A stretch of DNA of 64,000 nucleotides. It comes from Actinomadura luzonensis. Its GTDB lineage: Bacteria; Actinomycetota; Actinomycetes; Streptosporangiales; Streptosporangiaceae. Positions 51,707 through 59,150 of the stretch are shown here, in pieces. The position numbers and the translations under genes were made by a program. The DNA lies in assembly GCF_022664455.2 (NCBI RefSeq), contig NZ_JAKRKC020000002.1, positions 1,364,001 to 1,428,000 on the forward strand, written 5' to 3'. The notes under the pieces are model-generated. The model did not search any database and was not told the DNA's origin. It saw nothing but the letters and a program-made list of their open reading frames with translations. Within the stretch, counting starts at the first letter, position 1. Each line of letters starts with the position of its first letter.

Positions 51707-52368
51707 CCAGCCGCACCCAGCAGCTCGTCGACACGCTGACCGCGCGCATCCAGGAGGGCGTGATCCGGCCCGGCGAGCGGCTGCCGACCGAGAGCGACCT
51801 GGTGGACGCGTACGGGGTCAGCCGCACGGTCGTGCGCGAGGCCATGGCCAGGCTCAAGGCCGCCGGGCTGGTCGAGACCCAGCACGGCCGGGGCAGCTTC
51901 GTGCTGGCCAGGCCGAGCACCACCGGCTTCGGCCCGGCACCCGCCAGGACCCGGCAGGACGTGCTCGACCTGCTGGACTTCCGCATGGGGGTCGAGGTCG
52001 AGGCGGCCGGGCTGGCCGCCGCCCGGCGCACGGACGCGGCACTCGCCGGGCTGCGCGAGGCCCTGGAGGCGTTCGCGGCGGCGGCCGGCAACCCGGGCGC
52101 GGCGGTGCACGCCGACTACCTGTTCCACCTGCGCGTCGCCCTGGCCACCGGCAACCGGTACTACGGCGACCTGCTCGCCTCGCTCGGCCCGTCCATGATC
52201 ATCGTGCCGCGCGACCGGCTCCGGGCGGACCGCCCCGACTTCGCCGGGATCGTGGCCGAGCACGACGCCGTCCACGCCGCCATCGAACGGCGGGACGCCG
52301 AGGCGGCCCGCGCGGCCGTCCGCGTCCACCTGTCCGCCAGCCGCGCCCGCCTCCTCCGCGACCCCTGA
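51703..52368 (+). CDS. GntR/FadR-family regulator
   Basis: 221 residues, start GTG 51703 overlapping the dehydratase stop. N-terminal GntR winged helix (LVDTLTARIQEGVIRPGERLPTESDLVDAYGVSRTVVREAMARLKAAGLVETQHGRGSFV) and an all-helical FCD C-terminal domain (DLLDFRMGVEVEAAGLAAARR, then FHLRVALATGNRYYGDLL and VAEHDAVHAAIERRDAEAARAAVRVHL) with the Asp and His residues that bind a metal in the FCD pocket. Likely represses the aldarate dehydratase until its substrate or product appears. Confidence 0.93.
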   Translation: MTSRTQQLVDTLTARIQEGVIRPGERLPTESDLVDAYGVSRTVVREAMARLKAAGLVETQHGRGSFVLARPSTTGFGPAPARTRQDVLDLLDFRMGVEVEAAGLAAARRTDAALAGLREALEAFAAAAGNPGAAVHADYLFHLRVALATGNRYYGDLLASLGPSMIIVPRDRLRADRPDFAGIVAEHDAVHAAIERRDAEAARAAVRVHLSASRARLLRDP

Positions 52369-52402
52369 CCCGCGACCCCCAGCCCGGGGCCCCAGGTAGG
52401 GC

Positions 52403-53455
52403 TCAGGGGCACGCGGAGGCCGCCGCCGGACCCGGCACCCCGTAATGGGCGCGGAGCCGCGCCTTGGCCTCCTCAGGAGCGCCCAGGCGGTCCAGGCCGA
52501 GCAGGGCCGCCCCCAGCACCGGCGGCACGTCGGCCACCACCGGCTCCGCGCGCGGCGCCCGCACCGCGAACTCGCCCTCCAGCAGCGACGTCAGCAGCGG
52601 GTCCCGGGCCGTCAGCAGGCCGCCGCCGAGCACCACCTCGGCCGGCGTGTCCAGCAGGCCGAGCCGCCGCAGGCACACCTCGGCCAGCACCGCCACCTCC
52701 TCGGCCTGCCGCTGCACCAGCGACGTCGCCACCGCGTCGCCGGCCGAGGCGGCCGCCAGCACGCCGGGCGCCAGCTCGTGCAGCCGTCCCTCGTCCAGCC
52801 GGCCCAGGTGCAGCGCGAGGACGAGCTCCTCGACGGTCGGCGTCCCGAAGTGCGCGGTGACCAGGCCGGCGAGGGCGGTCGGGACGCCCCGGCCGTCCTC
52901 GGCGCGGGCCGCGTGCCACAGCGCCTCCTCGCCGAGGCAGTGCCCGCCGCCCCAGTCGCCGCTGAGGCGGCCCAGCGCCGGGAAGCGGGCCACCGCGCCG
53001 CCGGGCGCGACGCCGACGGCGTTGATGCCCGCCCCGCACACCACCGCCACCCCCCACGGCGCGGACGCCCCCGCCCGCAGCAGCGCGAACGTGTCGTTCC
53101 GCACCACCACCTCGGCGCCGAGGCCCCGCGCGGCGAGCTCGCGCGCCAGCGCCGCCTCCTCCACCGGCAGGTCGGCCCCGGCCAGGCACGCCGACACGTG
53201 CTCGAACCCGCCGCCGAACCGGCCGTCGAACCGCCCGCCGAGCCTGCCGTCGATTCCGCCGCCGATCCCGCCGCCGGCGCCGGCGGGGGACAGCGCCGCG
53301 ACCGCCGCCGCCACCACGTCCACAGCCGCCGCCACGCCCTCGCGCTGCGGCGCGAACGCCCCCGCCCGCCCGGCCGCCAGCACCCGGCCGTCCTCCGCGA
53401 CGACGGCCACGTCCGTCTTGCTGTTGCCGCCGTCCACGGCCAGGACGAGCCTCAC
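52403..53455 (-). CDS. BadF/BcrA-type sugar kinase (GlcNAc kinase-like)
   Basis: 350 residues, start GTG 53455 overlapping the GH4 stop (GTGAG). ASKHA-fold kinase: LAVDGGNSKTDVAVV (phosphate 1 loop), ARLGAEVVVRNDTFALLRAG, GVAVVCGAGINAVG (phosphate 2 loop), LSGDWGGGHCLGEEAL and EVVLGGGLL (adenosine motif). Matches the N-acetylglucosamine-kinase branch and should phosphorylate an amino or neutral sugar released or imported by the operon. A Gly/Arg/Phe insert (GGGIDGRLGGRFDGRFGGGF) of repeated units lies at about 62-84. Last gene of the sugar operon. Confidence 0.88.
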   Translation of the reverse strand: MRLVLAVDGGNSKTDVAVVAEDGRVLAAGRAGAFAPQREGVAAAVDVVAAAVAALSPAGAGGGIGGGIDGRLGGRFDGRFGGGFEHVSACLAGADLPVEEAALARELAARGLGAEVVVRNDTFALLRAGASAPWGVAVVCGAGINAVGVAPGGAVARFPALGRLSGDWGGGHCLGEEALWHAARAEDGRGVPTALAGLVTAHFGTPTVEELVLALHLGRLDEGRLHELAPGVLAAASAGDAVATSLVQRQAEEVAVLAEVCLRRLGLLDTPAEVVLGGGLLTARDPLLTSLLEGEFAVRAPRAEPVVADVPPVLGAALLGLDRLGAPEEAKARLRAHYGVPGPAAASACP

Positions 53456-54726
53456 CCGCCCACCGCCCCTGAGGCGGCCCACGGCAGGTGCGCGCGGCCC
53501 GCCTCCAGCAGCAGGCCCGTCAGCTCCTCCGCGACCTCGTCCTGCCCGACGAGGGGGTGGGCGAGCAGCGCGTCCCGCACCCGGTCCGCGCCGCCGCGCA
53601 GCGCCGCCTCCAGCGCCAGCGTCTCGTACGCCGACACGTGCCCGATCAGCCCCGCGTACAGCGGCTCCACCGGCGGCACCGGCAGCGGCGCCGCGCCCGA
53701 AGCCCCCACCGCCGCCGGCACCTCCACGACCGCCTCCGGCGGCAGGAACGGCAGCGTGCCGCCGTTGCGCACGTTCACCACCTGCACGTCCCCCCGGTCG
53801 CCGAGCAGCGAGGCGATCAGCGCCACCGCCGCCTCGGAGTAGAACGCCCCGCCGCGCCCGGCCAGCAGCTCCGGCTTGGTCACCACGGCCGGGTCGGCGT
53901 ACAGCTCCAGCAGCCGCGCCTCCAGCGCCGCGACCTGCGAGGCGCGCGTCGGCGCGTCCCGCTGCTCGCGCACCACGGCGTCGTGGGCGTAGAAGTAACG
54001 CAGGTAGTACGACGGCACCGCGCCCAGCCGCGCCAGCAGGCCCGGCCGCAGCCCCGCCATCCCGGCCAGCTCCGCGCCGCGCTCCTTCAGCAGCCGGGGC
54101 AGCACGTCGGCCCCGTCCAGGTACACCGCCCGCTCCCACGACAGGTGGTTGAGCCCGACGTGCCCGAGCGACACCCGCGACGGCTCGACGCCGAGCCAGG
54201 AGGCGAAGCGCCGCTGGAAGCCGATCGCCACGTTGCACAGGCCGATCGCGCGGTGCCCGGCGTCCAGCAGCGCCCGGGTGACGATGCCGACCGGGTTGGT
54301 GAAGTCCACGATCCACGCCTCCGGCGCGTGCTCGCGCACGGTCTCCGCGATCGACAGCACCACCGGGACCGTGCGCAGCGCCTTGGCGAGGCCGCCCGCG
54401 CCCGTCGTCTCCTGCCCCACGCAGCCGCACCGGAGCGGCACCGTCTCGTCCAGCTCGCGCGCCGCCTGCCCGCCGACCCGGAGCTGGAACAGCACCACCG
54501 CCGCCCCCGCCACGCCCTCGGCGGCCGAGGCGGTCGCGAGCACCCGCGCCGGGTGCCCCGCGTGCGCGAGCATCCGCCGCGCCATGCCCGCCACCAGCTC
54601 CAGCCGGGACGGGTCCGGGTCGATCAGTGCGATCTCCGACACCGGCAGCTCCTCGCGCAGCCGCGCGAACCCGTCGATGAGCTCCGGCGTGTACGTCGAG
54701 CCGCCCCCGACCACGGCCAGCTTCAC
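53452..54726 (-). CDS. GH4 6-phospho-beta-glucosidase-type enzyme
   Basis: 424 residues, GTG 54726 overlapping the permease stop. NAD-dependent glycoside hydrolase family 4: Rossmann motif LAVVGGGSTYTPELIDGF, LFQLRVGGQAARELDE, VDFTNPVGIVTRAL, and metal ligands Cys in IGLCNVAIG and His in GLNHLSW. Such enzymes use NAD+ and Mn to cleave 6-phospho-glycosides by an elimination mechanism. In an ABC-transport context substrates must be phosphorylated inside the cell, which the downstream BadF-type kinase could do. Length and motifs are complete. Confidence 0.93.
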   Translation of the reverse strand: MKLAVVGGGSTYTPELIDGFARLREELPVSEIALIDPDPSRLELVAGMARRMLAHAGHPARVLATASAAEGVAGAAVVLFQLRVGGQAARELDETVPLRCGCVGQETTGAGGLAKALRTVPVVLSIAETVREHAPEAWIVDFTNPVGIVTRALLDAGHRAIGLCNVAIGFQRRFASWLGVEPSRVSLGHVGLNHLSWERAVYLDGADVLPRLLKERGAELAGMAGLRPGLLARLGAVPSYYLRYFYAHDAVVREQRDAPTRASQVAALEARLLELYADPAVVTKPELLAGRGGAFYSEAAVALIASLLGDRGDVQVVNVRNGGTLPFLPPEAVVEVPAAVGASGAAPLPVPPVEPLYAGLIGHVSAYETLALEAALRGGADRVRDALLAHPLVGQDEVAEELTGLLLEAGRAHLPWAASGAVGG

Positions 54727-55556
54727 CCTTTCACCCCCGTCAAGGTCACGCCCTCGATGAACACCCGCTGGGCGAGGAAGAACACGACGATCACCGGCGC
54801 CGTCACCAGCAGCGTGGCGGCCATGGTGAGGTTCCACTGCACGCTGTGGAAGGCCTTGAAGGTGGCCAGGCCCAGCGACAGCGTCAGGTGGTCCTGCTGC
54901 ACCCCGGCGTACAGCAGCGGCCCGTAGTAGTCGTTCCAGCAGTAGAAGAACTGGAACAGCGCGACCGCCGCCACCGCCGGGCGCGCCATCGGCAGCACCA
55001 CCCGCAGCAGCGTGCGCAGGTCGGAGCAGCCGTCCACCTTCGCCGCGTCGGTGTAGTCGCGCGGGATCGTGACCAGGAACTGGCGCAGCAGGAAGATCGA
55101 GAACGCGTCCCCGAGCAGCAGCGGCAGGATCAGCGGCCACAGCGTGTCGGTCAGCCCGGCCCGCGCCCACACCAGGTAGATCGGCACCGCCACCACCTGC
55201 GGCGGCAGCATCATCGTGGTGACCACCACGAGGAACGCCGTCCGCCGCCCCCTGAACCGGAACCGGGCCAGGGCGTAGGCGACCGGCACCGACGACACCA
55301 CCGTGAACAGCGTGCCGAGCACCGCGTACATCAGCGTGTTGCCCGCCCACCGCAGCAGCAGCGACCGGTCGAACACCGCGGCGAAGTTGGCCCAGTTCCA
55401 GCTCCGCGGCCACAGGTCGCTGGTCAGCGCCTGCTCGTCGGTCATCAGCGCGGTCAGCGCCATGAACACCACCGGCGCCAGGAACATCAGCGCCAGCGCG
55501 ACCGCCAGCGCGTGCGTGGCGATCCACAGCAGCACCCGCCGCCGCCGGGCGCTCAC
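54723..55556 (-). CDS. ABC sugar transporter permease (MalG type)
   Basis: 277 residues, GTG 55556. Six spans of the binding-protein-dependent inner-membrane type with the EAA loop near DYTDAAKVDGCSDLRTLLRVVLPMARPAV. The start overlaps the stop of the MalF-type permease gene by four bases and its own stop overlaps the GH4 gene, so the three are translationally coupled. It imports a sugar together with the partner permease and lipoprotein. No ATPase gene is in the operon; actinomycetes commonly share an MsiK-type ATPase. Confidence 0.94.
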   Translation of the reverse strand: MSARRRRVLLWIATHALAVALALMFLAPVVFMALTALMTDEQALTSDLWPRSWNWANFAAVFDRSLLLRWAGNTLMYAVLGTLFTVVSSVPVAYALARFRFRGRRTAFLVVVTTMMLPPQVVAVPIYLVWARAGLTDTLWPLILPLLLGDAFSIFLLRQFLVTIPRDYTDAAKVDGCSDLRTLLRVVLPMARPAVAAVALFQFFYCWNDYYGPLLYAGVQQDHLTLSLGLATFKAFHSVQWNLTMAATLLVTAPVIVVFFLAQRVFIEGVTLTGVKG

Positions 55557-56491
55557 GAGCCCTCCCCGGCCTCGGCCCCGCGGAACTGCCGCAGCAGGAT
55601 CAGCGTGAAGATCATCGAGACGGCGAACAGCAGCAGCGCCAGCACGCAGGCGTACCCCATCGAGTAGTCGCGGAAGCCGGTCTGGAACAGCCACTGCGGC
55701 AGCGTCAGCAGCGACTCCTCCGGGTAGCCGGGCGAGAACGAGCTGCCCGGCGAGTCCGTCACGCCCGAGGCGACCCGGGAGGCGACCATCGCCTGGGAGA
55801 AGTACTGCAGGGCGTAGATGACGTTCGTCACCAGCGCGAACATCAGCACCGGCGCGATCACCGGCAGCGTCACGCTGCGGAACTGCCGCCAAGGGCCCGC
55901 GCCGTCGATCGCGGCGGCCTCGTACAGGTGGCGCGGCACGTCCAGCAGCGCCGCCATGAAGATCACCATGAGCTGGCCGCAGCCCCACAACGACAGCAGC
56001 GTCAGGCTCGGCTTCGACCAGTCCGGGTCGCCGAACCAGTCCGGCCCGCGCACCCCCAGCAGCGACAGCAGGTGGTCGACCGGGCCGGTGCCGGGGTTGA
56101 GCAGGAAGACGAACGTGATCGTGCCGGCCGTCATCGGCACCAGCGACGGCAGGTAGAACACCGTCCGCAGCAGCCCGGCCCCGGCCTTGAGCCGGGTCAC
56201 GAGCTGCGCCAGGGCCAGCGAGAACAGCACGGTCGCCGGGACCATGAACGCCACCAGCCACAACGTGTTGCGCGCCGAGACGCCCACCCTGGGGTCGTGC
56301 AGCAGGTAGCGGTAGTTGTCCAGCCCGGCGAACTCCAGCGTGTACATGTCGTAGCGGTGGAAGGAGAAGTACACGGTCGACAGCAGCGGGTAGACGAAGA
56401 AGACGGCCACCCCGGCGAGCCACGGCGACAGCCAGAGCAGGGCGCGCAGGCCCTCCCCTCGCGGCCGCCGCGAGGTCGGCGCGAAGCTCAC
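55553..56491 (-). CDS. ABC sugar transporter permease (MalF/UgpA type)
   Basis: 312 residues, GTG 56491, two bases after the binding-protein stop. Six spans; EAA loop in LYEAAAIDGAGPWRQFRSVTLPVIAPVL. The N-terminal arm (SFAPTSRRPRGEG) is basic and cytosolic. It forms the heterodimeric channel with the MalG-type permease. A longer loop (VASRVASGVTDSPGSSFSPGYPEESLLTL) in the last periplasmic segment is larger than usual. Confidence 0.94.
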   Translation of the reverse strand: MSFAPTSRRPRGEGLRALLWLSPWLAGVAVFFVYPLLSTVYFSFHRYDMYTLEFAGLDNYRYLLHDPRVGVSARNTLWLVAFMVPATVLFSLALAQLVTRLKAGAGLLRTVFYLPSLVPMTAGTITFVFLLNPGTGPVDHLLSLLGVRGPDWFGDPDWSKPSLTLLSLWGCGQLMVIFMAALLDVPRHLYEAAAIDGAGPWRQFRSVTLPVIAPVLMFALVTNVIYALQYFSQAMVASRVASGVTDSPGSSFSPGYPEESLLTLPQWLFQTGFRDYSMGYACVLALLLFAVSMIFTLILLRQFRGAEAGEGS

Positions 56492-56493
56492 CC

Positions 56494-57834
56494 TCAGCCT
56501 CCGGACAGCTTGAGCTTGTCGTCGATCTGCTTGTCCACGCCCTTCAGCCCGGCCGCCAGGTCGGTCACCGAACCGCTCTCCCACTTGGCGACGAACGCGG
56601 CGAACGCCTCCTGGTTGAACACGCTGTTCACGCTGGCCGGCAGCGTCGAGGTGCGCGGGTGGGCGAAGATGTCGAGGAAGGTCTGGAAACGGGCGTCCTT
56701 CACCAGGTCGGGCGACTCCATCGCGGCCTTCGTCGTGGGCACGTTGCGCAGCGCGTTCGACAACGTCACCAGCGAGCCGGTGTCCGTGGTCAGGTACTTC
56801 ACCAGCTCCCACGCCTGCTGCGGGTGCGCCGCGCCCTTGGGCACGCCGATCACGGTCCCGGCGGTGAAGCCGCTGCCGTACAGCTCGGGACGGCTGTCGG
56901 AGACGGGCAGGGGAGCGGTGCCGTAGTCCAGGTCCTTCGCCTCGCCCGCGATCATGGCGGTGCGCCACTCGCCGTCCAGGATCATCGCGACCTTGCCCTT
57001 GTAGAACGGGTGCTCGGCGCTCCACTCGTCGCCGAGGCCCTTCCTGAACTTCTCCAGCTTGTCGCGGCCGTACCAGTCGATCAGCTCCTTCTGCCAGGTC
57101 AGCAGCTCGCGCCAGGCCGGGTCGGAGCCGATGGCCGAGGTGCCGTCGGCGTTGTACCACTTCGCGCCCACCATCGGGCCGAGGTGGCTCGGGCTGTTCT
57201 CGTAGTACTGGACGCTCGGGACGAACCCGGCGACCTTGATCGTGCCGTCGGCGTCCCGGACCGTGAGCTTCTTGGCCAGGTCGGCCAGCTCGCTCAGCGT
57301 CCGGGGCGGCTGGTGGCCCTTCATCAGGGCCTTGTTGTAGTAGAGGCCGTAGGCGTCGGCCAGCAGCGGCAGCGTGCACTGGCGGCCGGCGAAGGCGGTG
57401 TAGGAGCGCGCGACGGCCGGCAGCACCGACAGGTCGATCCCGTCCTGCCTGATCACGGGCGTCAGGTCCTGGAACGCTCCCGACCTGCACCACTGGGCGA
57501 CGTTGTCGGTGGTGAACGAGGCGGCCACGTCGGGCGGGTTGCCGCCGCGGACGGCCTGGGTGATCTGGTCGTCCTGGACGCCCTTGGTGGCCTTGACGGT
57601 GATCTGCGGGTACTTCTGGTTGAACCGGGCGATGGCGTCCTCGAACGCCTTGACCTCGGCGTCGGTCGAGAAGCCGTGCCACAGCTCGACGGTGGCGGCC
57701 GGAAGCGCCTGCGAGGCGGATCCGGAGGGACGGGGAGCGCCGAGCGAGGGCCCGGCCTCCTTGCCGGCGGTGCAGGCGGTCAGCGCCGCGGAGCACAGCA
57801 GTGCCGCGGCGGCCGCCAGGGGGACGAGACGCAC
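56494..57834 (-). CDS. Sugar-binding lipoprotein (extracellular solute-binding, family 1)
   Basis: 446 residues, GTG 57834 after GGAGG. Lipoprotein signal VPLAAAAALLCSAALTAC with lipobox LTAC: the Cys is the acylated residue, consistent with an Lnt gene at the right end of the window. The mature protein is the family-1 solute-binding type (VELWHGFSTDAEVKAFEDAIARFNQKYPQI, DAYGLYYNKALM, GKVAMILDGEWRTAMI, YGSGFTAGTVIGVPKGA). It captures an oligosaccharide outside the membrane and delivers it to the two permeases that follow. Confidence 0.95.
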   Translation of the reverse strand: MRLVPLAAAAALLCSAALTACTAGKEAGPSLGAPRPSGSASQALPAATVELWHGFSTDAEVKAFEDAIARFNQKYPQITVKATKGVQDDQITQAVRGGNPPDVAASFTTDNVAQWCRSGAFQDLTPVIRQDGIDLSVLPAVARSYTAFAGRQCTLPLLADAYGLYYNKALMKGHQPPRTLSELADLAKKLTVRDADGTIKVAGFVPSVQYYENSPSHLGPMVGAKWYNADGTSAIGSDPAWRELLTWQKELIDWYGRDKLEKFRKGLGDEWSAEHPFYKGKVAMILDGEWRTAMIAGEAKDLDYGTAPLPVSDSRPELYGSGFTAGTVIGVPKGAAHPQQAWELVKYLTTDTGSLVTLSNALRNVPTTKAAMESPDLVKDARFQTFLDIFAHPRTSTLPASVNSVFNQEAFAAFVAKWESGSVTDLAAGLKGVDKQIDDKLKLSGG

Positions 57835-57875
57835 GGGGGGTGCCTCCTGCCAGTCGCGGGGGGAGTCATGGGGTC

Positions 57876-59075
57876 TCAGGGGCGGACGGTGGAGCCGAAC
57901 ACCTCCTCCCGCACGGTGCCGAGCGCCTGGTCGAGCGCGCCGGCCAGGACCGGGTTGCCCTCGACGGTGGACAGCCGCACCCGCGGGCGGGGGATCGTCA
58001 GCGCGTGCAGCTCGTGCTCCACCAGCTCGCGCAGGGTCTCGCCGCCGGACAGCACGACGCCGCCGGTCAGCACGATCAGGGCGGGGTCGAGGACGGAGGT
58101 GATGGCGGCCAGGCCGACCGCCAGGCGGGCGGCGATGTCGCGCAGCCCGGCGCGGGCGTCGTCGGCCCGCTGGCCCGAGCCCTCCGCCAGGCGCACGGCC
58201 GCGGCGACCGCCTGCCGGAAGTCGCCGCCGCGCACGCCGTACGAGCGCAGCAGCTTGAGCACCGCAGGGCCGCCGGTCAGCGCCTGGTAGCCGTGGCTGG
58301 CGTAGCGGCCGGCCTCGCGGGCCGTCGGCGCGCCCGGCGTCGGCATGTAGCCGACCTCGCCCGCGCCGCCCGTCGCGCCCCGGTGCAGCCGCCCGCCGAG
58401 CACGACCGCCGAGCCGATGCCCTCGTCGGCCCACAGCAGCACGAAGTCGCCGCCGTCGCGGGCCGCGCCGTGGGCCTGCTCGGCCAGGGCGACGAGGTTG
58501 ACGTTGTTCTCGACGTCCACCGGCACGCCCAGGCCGGCGGACAGGGTGGGCACCAGGTCGGGGAGCTGCCAGCCGGGGACGTCCTTGGCCGCGGCGTACC
58601 CCAGCCGGCCGGTGCCCGGGTCGACCGCCGCCTGCACGCCGATCACCACCCGGCGCGGCTTGTCCGGCGGGTTCGCGCCGGCCAGCGCCGCGTTCAGCCG
58701 GTCGACCAGCTCGCCGGCCGGCCGCCGGCGCGGGGTGGGCAGCGTGTGCTCGCCCACGACCGTGCCGGTGAGGTCGGCGATCCTGGCCTCGATGCGGTCA
58801 GGGGTGACGTCCAGGGCGCCCGCGTACGCCGCCGCCGGGTTGATCCGGTACACCTCGGCGGTCCGTCCCGGCAGGCCCTCCCTGACGCCGTCCAGGACCA
58901 CCAGGCCCGCCTCCTGGAGCCGGGCGAGGAGCTGGGAGGCGGTGGGCTTGGACAGGCCGGTGAGCGCGCCGATCTCGGGGCGGGTGAGCGGGCCGCGGTC
59001 GAGGAGGGCCTGCAGGGCCGCGCGGTCGTTGATGGCGCGTAGCAGACTGGGGGTCCCCGGCACCGGACCGCTCAC
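57876..59075 (-). CDS. ROK-family repressor of the sugar operon
   Basis: 399 residues, GTG 59075 after GGAGACG. N-terminal winged helix (RAALQALLDRGPLTRPEIGALTGLSKPTASQLLARLQEAGLVVLDG) followed by a ROK sugar-binding domain (VVIGVQAAVDPGTG, VDVENNVNLVALAE, DEGIGSAVVLGGRLHRGATGGAGEVGYM, LTGGVVLSGGE). The usual CxCGxxGCxE zinc motif after GEVGYM is absent. The gene is first in the operon with binding protein, permeases, GH4 and kinase, and a perfect 19-bp palindrome lies 20 bp upstream, so autoregulation with a sugar inducer is very likely. Confidence 0.93.
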   Translation of the reverse strand: MSGPVPGTPSLLRAINDRAALQALLDRGPLTRPEIGALTGLSKPTASQLLARLQEAGLVVLDGVREGLPGRTAEVYRINPAAAYAGALDVTPDRIEARIADLTGTVVGEHTLPTPRRRPAGELVDRLNAALAGANPPDKPRRVVIGVQAAVDPGTGRLGYAAAKDVPGWQLPDLVPTLSAGLGVPVDVENNVNLVALAEQAHGAARDGGDFVLLWADEGIGSAVVLGGRLHRGATGGAGEVGYMPTPGAPTAREAGRYASHGYQALTGGPAVLKLLRSYGVRGGDFRQAVAAAVRLAEGSGQRADDARAGLRDIAARLAVGLAAITSVLDPALIVLTGGVVLSGGETLRELVEHELHALTIPRPRVRLSTVEGNPVLAGALDQALGTVREEVFGSTVRP

Positions 59076-59094
59076 GGCGTCTCCTTGCTTAAGG

Positions 59095-59113
59095 GTTAGG
59101 AAACTTTCCTAAC
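59095..59113. promoter_or_regulatory. Perfect 19-bp ROK operator GTTAGGAAACTTTCCTAAC
   Basis: A perfect palindrome centred on one base, between the divergent ROK repressor and HelD-like genes. TTAGGAAA/TTTCCTAA sites are typical of actinobacterial ROK regulators. It would overlap the promoter of the sugar operon and could touch the HelD-like promoter. Confidence 0.8.
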
Positions 59114-59150
59114 TCAGCATGAACATAAGGAGGCCAGAAGGGAAGGTCAA

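Noticed and set aside
59095..59113. Rifamycin-associated element of the HelD-like gene
   Set aside because: The palindrome is of the ROK operator type (TTAGGAAA/TTTCCTAA) and does not match the rifamycin element.
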